In this document: positions 1-9,092 of the stretch, piece by piece
Numbering within the stretch: the first letter of the stretch is position 1
How the letters are laid out: each line of letters starts with the position of its first letter
Source of the DNA: Dinochytrium kinnereticum
Taxonomy: Eukaryota; Chytridiomycota; Chytridiomycetes; Chytridiales; Chytridiaceae
Direction of reading: 5' to 3'
Length of the DNA: 16,619 nt
Assembly: GCA_027604005.1 (NCBI GenBank)
Contig: JADGJT010000441.1
Location: forward strand, 1 to 16,619
Position numbers and translations under genes: made by a program
The notes under the pieces: generated by a model
The model's input: the letters and a program-made list of their open reading frames with translations, nothing else
Database searches by the model: none
Told to the model about the DNA's origin: nothing

Positions 1-805
1 CACCTTCTTCTCACACACTCAAGTTCACTATCCTCTTCTTCTTTCTGCTTTTTTTTCTCTCTTTTTTTCCCCTTTTTTTTCTTTTTCTTTTCTTCTTTCT
101 TTCTTGTTGGGTCATGGTAATAAAGTGGATTATTTTTTTTAACGTTTGCCCTTTTTTTGGGGGGGGGGATGGGGATTGTGGGAGGGTGGAACTTTTTATT
201 TTCTTGGACAGGGGGGCTCGTTTCCTTTTTTTTTTTTTTTCTTCTTTCTTTTTGTCTTTTCAACGCGGAAAATGAATGTTGGTGTTGTTGGACGGTATGC
301 CGAAGTGTTCCAGGTAGATTACATGCGGGATTGTTGTGAAGTTGGTTGTGAAGAGAGAAGAAGTGAGCAGTTATGAATACGTTTTTTTTTTTTTCTTTCT
401 TTCTTTCTTTCCTTTTTTTTTTTTTTTTTTTTGCCTTCTTTCTTTTGGTTAAAACGACCACATCACGATCGACATCAACTCTTTTGGGCCAACGCCATCC
501 CTCTAACTCAGGACGACCTTAAGCTGATTAATCGGAAGCATTTTTTTTTATTTTATTTTAAATTGGGGATTGTTTTTGTATTGCAAAGTTTGCTGAGAAT
601 GGAGTAAATAATAATGTGAGGTGAGATGAGGGAAGAATGCGGTCCGAAAACAAAAAAAAAGAGAGGTGGGATGAACTGAGCGTTTGCTGGTTTTTTTTTT
701 TTGTTGGTTTTTTCCCTTTTTTTTTTTTGAAGGTGCTGTTCTGAAAGTTGAAAAAAATATCAGAAAGAGACGATGGTTGGAAGTATTCCCAAATTCTGTG
801 TTGGC
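1..805. other. T-rich non-coding region with homopolymers
   Basis: I see no supportable gene here. The stretch is dominated by T homopolymers and pyrimidine tracts, with a T7 run passing directly into a G10 run near 152-168, a TTTC-rich block running into T20 at about 392-432, and further T runs near 229-240, 691-702 and 719-728. The short open frames are low-complexity translations of these tracts. The right part is presumably the 3' flank of the pirin gene, which ends at 806 on the minus strand. The left part could be a UTR or intron of a gene outside the window. Confidence 0.6.
392..432. repeat. TTTC microsatellite and T20 homopolymer
   Basis: Four-base units of T-rich TTTC/CTTT type run from about 392 to 411, followed after CC by twenty consecutive T residues at 413-432. 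This is a simple sequence repeat, and its exact length may be uncertain in the assembly. Confidence 0.8.
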
Positions 806-2208
806 TCAGTGCTTGATTTCAGGTCGTAACGTTCCCATCTTTCCAGAGGCGTAATCTTTAAAAGCCTGGATGACGGATAGAAAAAAAAATAAGTAAGAAG
901 GAACTTTGATAGCAAAACAAAAAAGCAAACCCAACCCAACCTGCTGAATCTCCTCCTCAGTGTTCATCACAAACGGCCCTCGTCTCGCAACAGGCTCATC
1001 CAGTGGTCGCCCTCCAATCACCAGAACACTCAACTCAGCCTTTCCTCCATTCCTAACCACAATCGCACTCCTCTTCCCATCCTCCAAACCGACTTTCCTC
1101 TCAAACACCACCATCCCACCTTCACCAACCTCAGCACCCCCCTCCTCCTCTCCTTCAACACTCTCACCAAACACCCCAACCCCCTTCACAACATAGCAAA
1201 AGCAATTCCAATCACCGGCAGCTGGAACGTGGGACGCGATTTTCGAGCCCGGTTGGAGAATGTAGTGAAGGTAGCTGGTTGGAACGGGTGTCTCGACCGG
1301 ACCCTTGAACCCGTGTGCCTCGCCTGATATAATGTTCACCCAGGATTTCGGGGAGGAGGAGAGGACGTGCTTTTTCGTGGTTGGATAGGTGAGGGTCAGC
1401 TTTGGAAGTCGGTGAGGGTTGTAGTCTTGGTAGGAGGGGTTGATCATCTTTTGGGAACGGGGGAGGTTCACCCAGAGTTGGATGCCTTCGACTTTTCCAC
1501 CTTGGCAGGAGAAGGTGTCTGTTGGGCGTTCGTCGTGGATTACGCCGGAGCCGGCAGTCATCCATTGGACTTTTTTTTTTTTTTCGCGGTATGGAGAGAT
1601 GGGAGGTGGAGAGAAGAGGGGTTAAGGAGGTGATGATGGAAGAAAGATGGAGACGTGGAATGTTTTTTTTTTTTGATTTTTACCCCAGCCTGGACGCATG
1701 ATGCCAGAGTAGCCGCTTGAATCTTTGTGCATTAATTCGCCGGCCATTATGTCTGGAAAGAAGAGGGGTTAGTTAGGTTGAAGACGGTCAGTGATGATGA
1801 GAAGTAGGCTCACATGATACCGTTGAAAACCCTCTATGAGGATGATTTGGGGCTCCCATAAACTCGTAAGGTTCATACTGCCACAGAAAAAGAACCCGTC
1901 AGTTTCATTGTTGCCTGTTCCATTTTCCCCTCCTCCTTCCCCCGAAAAAACACCAAAAACAAAAGGAACCCGAAGCAGACACTCACATCTTGAGGCCCCA
2001 GATGATCCAACATCAAGAATGGGTCCAGCATGGGCAGGTTTCGCGTTGGAAAAGGACGCTTGACTTTGAACCCTGCACCTTCCGTGAAGACCCCGGATTG
2101 GTGGATGAATGAGATGGGACGAGAGATGGTGTCAGTGATGTCGATTGTGACGGGGGTTGCTGGGGTGAGGGGGAAGGGGAGGAAGAACGGCTTTGGCTTT
2201 GCGGGCAT
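806..2208 (-). CDS. Pirin family protein (cupin, metal-binding)
   Basis: Five exons on the minus strand: 2208-1987, 1877-1814, 1752-1684, 1569-941 and 865-806, giving 347 residues. The ATG at 2208 is the first ATG in the open frame, because the frame further upstream begins only with GTG. Pirin signatures run in order: LDPFLMLDHLGPQ (residues 61-73), NHPHRGF (85-91), QWMTAG followed by HDERP (120-134), LWVNLP, SWVNIISGEA and GPFVMNTEEEIQQAF. The four metal ligands known from human pirin correspond to H86, H88, H130 and E132, all present. Known pirins are bicupin Fe-binding proteins: a nuclear transcription cofactor in animals and a quercetin dioxygenase in some members; the role here is unknown. 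The protein is longer than the usual ~290 residues because of a basic/proline leader of about 40 residues and an acidic Gly/Glu loop in the C-terminal cupin. The intron 3 acceptor follows an A14 tract. Confidence 0.93.
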
Positions 2209-2534
2209 GTTGGGCTGGCTGGGTTGGTTCTTTGAAGTGGTGTTGATATAAGGCGGTAGTTTGTCTCCTTTCTCGAATGGTGCTTGCGGTGAGGAGCAAG
2301 AGTGTCGCGTACTTCGAATTGGGGGATCTCGGGGTGAGTTGAGTTGTGTGTGGAGACGGGACGTGGGGAGGTCCCTCTTTTTGAATGCACGGTTTGAATT
2401 GTCAGCTTTGAAATTATCGCCATCCCTGCCGTGAGACGGTGAGGCGGGAATGGAAGCGGCAGAAGCTTCGGCTGACACGGAAGGCTAAACACTTTTGCTT
2501 GCTCCAGTAATTCACAGCACACCTCCTGCCGCCG
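2209..2534. promoter_or_regulatory. Divergent intergenic region (candidate bidirectional promoter)
   Basis: About 326 bp separate the pirin ATG (minus strand) from the ATG at 2535 (plus strand), so both 5' regulatory regions must lie here or overlap it. The pirin frame stays open upstream of its ATG to 2478 but has no ATG there. I recognise no clear TATA box or named binding site. The promoter assignment rests only on gene orientation and on the plus-strand gene model being correct. Confidence 0.35.
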
Positions 2535-3394
2535 ATGGACATGCCCGGCTCACGATCTGCGACCTCCGCGGCTGCTGCTGCTGCTGCTGCTCATGCCGCG
2601 GAGGAGGCGGAGGATCGTGAGGATGTGATGGATGAGGTGGACGTGCTGGTGACGCTGTTTGAGAGGCCGGTGACGTGCGTGATGCTTGTTGCGCGATGAA
2701 TACCTGACTGACAGCTTGAGGATAGCTACGACCTTATCGCATCCACCTTGATCCTTGCATCGTTTTATATTGGGAAAGCAAGTAAGATAGCTCGTGTTCC
2801 ATCACATCTCTGAAGAAAGCGTTTGTTTGGCCTCTCATTATTACCGTTTCAAATCAGCACCAAAAGCAACTAAAAGCTTTTTACTTCTATTTTCTTTTTT
2901 TTTTTGATGCGTTCAAAGGCTGCGACAAGATCCTCATGCTCGCCCCGTCAGTTTTGATGAACATTTACCCCATTTTCTTCAAAACTCCTTGGACGAGGCC
3001 TGGCCAGGGTGCTGCATGGGACCGAATTTCACGATCTGGCATCATGAACGCATCGACAGCGGGGAGCCAGAGGACAAGAAGGAGAATGAGAAGGAGGAGG
3101 AGGCCGCTTGTTGCCTTCGTGCCGCTGGTTTGCCATGCACTAGTGCTGTGGATGGGTGTGATGGGGATGGTTGTGCAGATTGCTGGGATGGCTGGAAGGG
3201 GAGGAGGTGGAGGCGGGGGTTTGAGCAGCGGTGGTGTGCAGTTCAGCGTTGAGCATGCGGACGTGAAGACCTTCTTTCATGTTCGGTTCCATGCGCAGGA
3301 TGGGGGGGATGCGGTGAGGGGCCGAGAGTGTGAGGAGGCGGTGAGGCAGCAGCATCGCCAGGGGAGGGTGGATCTGGCGGTGATGGTGAGGTGA
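2535..3394 (+). CDS. Unrecognised small membrane protein (three-exon model)
   Basis: I do not recognise this gene. The model uses exons 2535-2674, 2726-2781 and 2919-3394, giving 223 residues. Support is internal: the donor GTGCGT at 2675, acceptor TAG at 2725, donor GTAAGA at 2782 and acceptor AAAG at 2918 (after a T11 tract) keep one frame with matching phases (2, then 1). The product has an Ala8 run (12-19), an acidic segment (23-35), and hydrophobic segments at about 48-65 (YDLIASTLILASFYIGKA), 69-88 and 129-155. A block of Arg residues precedes the last hydrophobic segment, followed by a Gly7 run. This pattern suggests a multi-span membrane protein. The third exon is G-rich and open in more than one frame, so its frame is the weakest part; the alternative frame starting LRQDPHARP ends at 3252. 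It is divergent from the pirin gene. Confidence 0.4.
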
Positions 3395-3939
3395 CTGGGG
3401 TGTGTGTGGGTGTGGGTGTGGGTGGTCTGGTTGTTCTCCAGCAGGTGTTGCAGCAAGAAGGGATGGGTGCGTTGGGAGTTGAAGGTGTGAAGTTTTATAA
3501 TTTATTTCAAGATTTAAATCCCCGCTTGAGAGCGTAGCACAGAGCTTGTGTGATTGTGGATGAATGCAAGCAAATTTGAGGGTTACACTCGATTGTCTGA
3601 ATTGACGGAAGACGACTCCCGCGAGTCCATTGACGGCCTCGCCTTCCCCTCCATCCATCCATCCATCCATCTGTGCACAGCGCATCCTCTTCATCCACAC
3701 CCTGCAGCCGCATTCCCGCATCACCGCCCTCGCACGACTCACCTGCATGCGCTGACTCTGATTCAACGCACGCACTCTCTACTCACGCCTCTGCTTGATC
3801 GACAGCTGAAGGGGAGGCCATCTGTGCGTGGAGTTGACACGAACGCAAGCTAGCTAGCTGTGTTGCTGCTGATCGACAGCCCAACCCCAAATTCTGAAGG
3901 AAAAATCACATCTCGCTCTTTGCTCCATTGAGAGAGGCT
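3395..3939. other. Intergenic region with simple repeats, 5' flank of WD40 gene
   Basis: I see no supportable gene. It holds a TGTGGG-type repeat near 3400-3426, a CCAT tandem run at 3651-3671, a TAGC run near 3849-3859 and two direct copies of TGATCGACAGC at 3796-3806 and 3870-3880, 74 bp apart. The region just before 3940 should contain the promoter and 5' leader of the WD40 gene. A 211-residue minus-strand open frame spans much of it, but its composition (His/Pro runs translated from the simple repeats) argues against a gene. Confidence 0.55.
3651..3671. repeat. CCAT tetranucleotide microsatellite
   Basis: Five perfect CCAT units followed by a partial one. This is a short simple repeat in the 5' flank of the WD40 gene, and I see no further function. 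Confidence 0.85.
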
Positions 3940-6900
3940 ATGCCACTATTTGGGGCCATCACTCATCGGCAGCCACCACAACCACCATCAACCGACCTCT
4001 TCAACGCTCCTTCATCATCATCTCCTCCAATGCATGCATCAGCGGACCCTCTGACTTCGTTCTTAAATGCATCCACCACCTCCTCCAACGATGATCTTTC
4101 TTCCGTCCCTCAACATCCCACGGCTTCCGCTTCCTCTTCTGCCGCAGTCATACCCAGCAATTCATCCTCAAACTCAAAGCCGCTGGCTCCTTTAGGCGCA
4201 GGGCCAAAATGCATTCAGGTCCTGGAGACCCAGCCAAGGTAAGGCTATCCTTTTCTAGTTTTTCCTCGTTTTGGGGTGGGGGGTTATCTCCCGTAAGGAT
4301 CGCCATGCATTCATGTCGATTGTGAGCGTAAATGGACGGTGCATACAGATGGGATGCTTAGTCTGGCATACAATCTGGGGCTTTCCACTTCCATTCGCAG
4401 GCATTCTAACAAATGTCTTCGCATCCTTCAACCACATCCGGAAAAAAAAGACGGCCCATAACCTCCATCTGCGTCAACGAAGGGAAACTGTACGCTGGCG
4501 GTCGAGATGGCACCATTGTAGAATGGGACGCAACTCAAGGCACTGTCACCCGAACCTTTTCTCACGGTCACAGCAAAGGCATCACATCCATCTGCGCATC
4601 CGGTTCTCGGCTCTTCTCTTCCTCCGAAGACGGATCTGTCATTGTCTGGAACATTGCTACTGGATCTCCTACCCGAACTATTCGTGGCCATGATGGATAC
4701 GTGACCGCTGTTTGCGTCTCACCAGAGGGAAGGCTTTACTCTGGAGGTGCTGATCGAATGATCAATGAGTGGGATCCCGTTACAGGACGGAGACTGTGGA
4801 TCTTGACGGGGCATACGCGGTGGGTTTTGGCGTTGTGCGCTGCGGGTGGGAGACTCTATTCTGGAGGAAATGACCATACTGTCAGAGTTTGGGATATGGC
4901 TAACGGGAGGTGCTTGCTTGTCTTGGAGGAACACAGCGATTGGGTGTTTTCACTTTGCCTTGGAAGGGACCTGCTTTACTCCAGCTCCAGGGACGGGACC
5001 GTGAGAGTTTGGGACACCTCTTCTGGGCAGTGCTTAAGAACCCTAAGAGGACATGGAGATACAGGTGTGAGAGCTGTTTGCATTGCTGCAGGGAGGCTGT
5101 ACTCTGCTGGAGATGATAAGGCGATCGTGGAGTGGGATGTCAAGAGTGGAAAACCAACAAAAACGTTAGGAGGACACTTTGGAGCCGTGGCGTGCCTCTG
5201 CGCTGGGTATGATGGGAAGCTTTATTCGGGGTCTGGGGATTGCACCGTGCGGGTGTGGGAGATAGGTGGGCTTTGCTTTTTTGTTTTGACGGGTGTCCAC
5301 TCTTGTGGGACCCTTACCTTTTGTTTTTTCTTCTTCTTCCTTTTACAGCAGCAGTTCCCACACTGCAACAAAGTCTAACTTTTCTTGTCCTTTTTTTTTC
5401 TCTCCTCCTTGTCAGTCCCTCCACCGACAGGATCTCAACCGACACCTCCAATGTCACCACTTCCAGAATCCGCCAATACTAAAGGTGCGCCTGAGCGACG
5501 CCACACGACGCTTGCAAACTCCTCCTCGAACCCTCGCGGCTCCGATGTAGGGTACGGGTCAGGCCCTACCACACCTACCTCTAACCTCCTGGAACGACGT
5601 CATACCGTTAACCAAAACATCACGAATCCGCCTCTCCCTCCCGCTGTCCCTAAATCCGCCTCACGACCCATATCTGGTTTGTTTGATGGGTTCATCGGTG
5701 GGCTGGCTGGTGGCGGACACAGTGATTCGAATCAGGGGAATGGTGAGGACGTTGAGTCGATTCGGGAGCAACTGGCGAAAGCCCAGGAGCTGCTTGCCAA
5801 GCAGAATAAGTTGAAATTTCGGTTGAAGGGGGAACTTGCAACTGCTCGCACGGAGCTCGCTGCCTCAAAGACGGAGCTGGCGCAGGCTCAGGAGGGCTTG
5901 CAGAGGTTGGCTGAGGTTGAGGAGGAATTGGCGGCTGCGAAGGAACTTTTGGTTATGTATAAGACGGAACTGACGCTTGCTCAGGATGCTCATATCTCTG
6001 CTTTGGATTACATTATGAAGCAGGCTGATTCTCACTTTTTGGAGATTGAGCTTGACCTTGCTTCCGTTCGACACTTGCTGGAATCGCCGTGGACTCCACT
6101 TTATAATCATGATGAGGGGTTGGAAGGGTACATGCCTCCTAAGATTGTGAAGAGATGCTGGGAGTCGGATTCAGATTGGGACTCGGATGTTGAGATTGCT
6201 GAGGATTTGAGGTGGTGGCAGGGACGGAATCCGTTCAACTCCGAGGCGTCGCCGGGGTCTTTGAGTTTGGAGGAGGAGGACGGAGATCAGTTACCTACTT
6301 CGACTGTCCAGCGAAAGGTGCTGGCGGATTTGGATCGACGGAGACGGTTGCTGGCTAACCCGTCTCCTACGAATAAGATGCTCTCGGTTCACCCCACCGC
6401 AAATGCACGACGGGGGTCAAATGGGGGGTCACTATCGCCGCGATGGAGTCAGTCGGATGACATGGAGGCGGCGAAGAATGCTCAGAGATCACATGATGAG
6501 TATTCGGAGTCTGGTGGGCTGGATGAGGATTCTCTCAATCCTGAGAACGCTTTATGGAAAGGTGGACGCGTGATGGCCAACACTGTTCCACCTGCTCCTT
6601 TGTCCTGGCATATCCCTGCGATACGAAAGCCGTCCTCTCATCGACTGAATGATGACACAAATGGAGATTTCACGCATACCGCCCATACATCGGATGATGA
6701 GTACGGTGGTGACGACGATCAAGATATTGATGGGCATGAAGGTACCTATCCCCGACGACATCGAAGCCCAGCGTCTTCTTCGACGGGTGGTGATGGCGAC
6801 GAGGCTGAAAGTGCGCTTTGGAACGGTCCCGTCAGATCGGCACCATCTGGCGCCGCTCCTGGCGATCCTGGCGAAAAGTGGTGGACGAATGGAACGCCAT

Positions 6901-8423
6901 CTGATCCTACCGATGATGCTTCTTCGGCGCTTTGGAAAGGACCTGTTGTTAGGAGGAAAGAGAGTGGAAGTGTAGTTGGATCCGCTTCTTATCTTGCTCC
7001 TGCGGATGCTGAGGCGATGGTGTGGCAGGGAGCTGTTCGACAGGGTGGAGGAAGTACTGTTGGAACGCTTCGGAGAGATAGGGCGCCGTCGAATCCTCCG
7101 ACGACAGGCACGGCCTCGACGACCCCGGAAGCGGATGTTGACCCTGAGAGTGTTTTATGGTCGGGTGCTGTGAAGGGAGGTGGTGCATCAGAGGTCATGG
7201 GGCTTGAGAGTGTGGTTTGGAATGGGAAGGTTAGGTCAAGTAAAAGGTCTTCTGTGCATGGGTCTGTTGTGGGAGGCGGGGTCGATCCTGCCTTGATGGG
7301 TTCTGTTGGGTCAGTTTCGTCGGTATCACTGGGGAGGAGATCGAGGAAGGTTTCGACGGCGTCCGAGAGTTTACATCCCATTGATACGTCGTCGGTCTCG
7401 TCCATCTCGGTGAAGCTCCCGCAAGAGAGTGATGAGATTGAGCCTTATGTTTTGGTTGGCGGTGGCGCTGACGTTTCAAGAGCATCCTCGGTGAAATCCT
7501 CAAGAGCTAATCGACCTACTCCGCCTCCACCGACTGGTGGGTTTGGTGACCACGCTGCCGTTGCCCCGCCTCCCCCTTCTTCATCATCGCACACATCGTC
7601 ACGGTCTGGTCTTCACCGAGCTGCAACCGTTACGGGAGCGCCAGCAACTTCATCATGGCTACGACCGTTCCGCAACTGGGTTGAAAGTATTGGCGAAACC
7701 CTCGCTTCTCCACCTGTGTCATCACCACTTGCTTCTTCGACTTCTCCCAATTCCTCAGCACCCCCCACGACGGCTTTGCCTCGGCGAGCCACTACAACCG
7801 CTGCCACATCTCGACCTCCCCCTGTTATTGATGATGAGGAAGATGAGGGACCCAAGCTTGAGAGTTCTCGAGAGAGGGCTAGGAGAGAGATGAGGGAGCG
7901 TGATGAGGAGGCTAGGAGGGCTGCTGCTGCTGCTGCCGCTGGAATGGTTTTGGGAGTGGCCTCCACTTCGAACGTTTCACTCCTCGACTCTGACATCAAC
8001 GAACCGATACCCACCACCCTCCCCATCGCCCCGTCAATCACCGCAGCCATTCCCTCCACACCCCCACCTATAACGCGGCGTCCATCTCTCCCGCCACCTC
8101 CTGCTGCGTCACGGCCTCCACCCCCCCGCGTTTCTCCACTGACTGTATCTGCGCCGGGGGGTAGGAGAACCTCGACGGGTGGCACTGGCATGTCGCCGAC
8201 GGACCCGGGGTCGGCGCTGGAGAGGATGGCGTCGGCTTTTGAAAATGCTTTGGAGACGGCTATTGAGAATCCGTGGAGTTTTGTTCCGGCTTGGATGAGG
8301 CAGCAGCAGCAGGCTGCTGCTGCGGCTGCTGCTGCGGAGAAGGAGAGGGAGGGAGGTGTGGGTGTGGGGGGTGTCGGGGGTCTGGGAGGTATAGTGGATG
8401 AGGGGGAGTTGATTGTTGATTAG
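3940..8423 (+). CDS. WD40 propeller / coiled-coil scaffold protein with disordered tail
   Basis: Three exons, 3940-4238, 4451-5265 and 5416-8423, encode 1373 residues. The start is the ATG at 3940. Residues 1-87 are Ser/Pro-rich and disordered. Seven WD40 repeats follow, with structural Trp at 125, 166, 207, 247, 287, 328 and 369. The last repeat stops right after VRVWEI, so its outer strand is probably supplied by KCIQVLE (about 88-94) from exon 1, closing a single seven-bladed ring. Next come a Ser/Pro linker with two ERRHT motifs (398-402, 431-435), a heptad-rich coiled coil (about 484-593), an acidic segment, an NPF motif, six LW/VW-x-G motifs (W752 to W973), proline-rich stretches, a charged RERARREM helix, and a C-terminal NPWSF/AWM segment followed by Gln4 and Ala8. 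WD40 proteins act as interaction platforms; oligomerisation through the coiled coil is inferred. I recognise no orthologue. The first intron's acceptor is ambiguous (see findings). Confidence 0.88.
6540..7240 (+). repeat. Six-copy tryptophan short linear motif array (within WD40 gene)
   Basis: Six coding copies of a motif of the form E-S-[AV]-[LV]-W-x-G-x-V: PENALWKGGRV, ESALWNGPVR, SSALWKGPVV, EAMVWQGAVR, ESVLWSGAVK and ESVVWNGKVR, with Trp at residues 752, 840, 878, 908, 953 and 973. Each sits in otherwise disordered Ser/Gly/Asp sequence, usually just after an acidic stretch and often just before basic or Gly/Ser residues. Spacings are uneven (20-88 residues), and the intervening DNA does not look like a tandem repeat, so the conservation appears to be at the peptide level. 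This pattern is typical of a multivalent docking motif; the partner is unknown. Confidence 0.8.
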
Positions 8424-9092
8424 GGTGGGGTGATATTTCTTCGATTTTTTTAATTTCTTTTACTCTCTTCCTTTTCTTGTCTTTGCTTACCCATAATCAT
8501 GTCACTTTTCAGTCTACTACTTTTTTTTTTATCTATCCTAATAAGCGGTTGGCTCTTTTTTTTTTTGCGTTTTGGTTCCTCTTGTCTCTCTGCACTTTAT
8601 GTTCATCTTGTCTATCTCTATCTGAAATTCCGTCATCGCTCTTCTTACATCTACTAAGCTTGTCTTATTAAATATTCCAACTTCACACCAACCCCACCCA
8701 CATGGCCACGTTTGTTTTTTTTTTCTCTCTCGGGTATCTTTATTTTAGTGGCCATGTTTCTCAACGCTGTCTACTTAAATCCGTTTTGACGTGTTTTTCT
8801 TTGCTTGTTGCTACACACTGTTGACTTTTTCAATGTCTCTATGAGGTTGAGCTTAGGCAAACTCCTTGTGTTGGGCATTGCAGGATTTTTACGATCTATT
8901 GGCAATCCCGTTTTTAAGTAAAAAGCTGGAGGTAGGGAAACACAGCCCTTTCAACCAAACCTTAAGCTGTTCAAAAGCGAAGACCCCAAAGACACACTTC
9001 CAATTAAAACATGATTGGTGCCGCTTCCTTCCAGAACCTCATCAAAATAAAACCAATGCCAACCCACAAAAAAGTCAAAGGCGCCCGCCAAA
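8424..9092. other. Intergenic region between WD40 and membrane-protein genes
   Basis: T-rich 3' flank of the WD40 gene, with T11 near 8520-8530 and T10 near 8557-8566, grading into the A-rich 5' leader of the next gene just before 9093. It contains a perfect 10-bp inverted repeat (8700-8757). An open frame across 8866-9096 has no distinguishing protein character. I see no gene. Confidence 0.5.
8700..8757. repeat. 10-bp perfect inverted repeat with 38-nt loop
   Basis: ACATGGCCAC at 8700-8709 is the exact reverse complement of GTGGCCATGT at 8748-8757. The loop contains a T10 run and a CTCTCTCGGG stretch. It lies about 280 bp after the WD40 stop codon, so it could form a stem in the 3' UTR or simply be a chance palindrome pair. 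Confidence 0.7.

Noticed and set aside
146..376. Open frames of 60-76 residues in the left flank
   Set aside because: They are translations of G10 and T homopolymers with no gene-like composition.
452..540. Protein-like frame reading HQLFWANAIPLTQDDLK on the plus strand in the T-rich left flank
   Set aside because: It looks like real peptide sequence and might be an exon of a gene to the left, but there is no AG acceptor between the T20 tract and this stretch and no start codon, so I cannot support an exon.
1873..2478. Longer pirin start at 2478
   Set aside because: The codon at 2478 is GTG, not ATG, and the 90 extra residues have no pirin similarity; the first ATG in frame is at 2208.
3140..3775. 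211-residue minus-strand open frame
   Set aside because: His/Pro/Thr-rich composition comes from translating TGGG, CCAT and G-rich repeats; it lies opposite the putative plus-strand exon and has no recognisable domain.
3928..3939. WD40 start at 3928
   Set aside because: That codon is TTG; the first ATG in frame is at 3940.
5341..5350. Alternative acceptor TTTTACAG in WD40 intron 2
   Set aside because: Splicing there runs into a stop codon within about 130 nt (TAA near 5479), whereas the acceptor at 5415 keeps the 1001-residue tail open.
7613..8191. 192-residue minus-strand open frame inside the WD40 gene
   Set aside because: Shadow of the low-complexity Pro/Ser/Ala coding sequence on the other strand.
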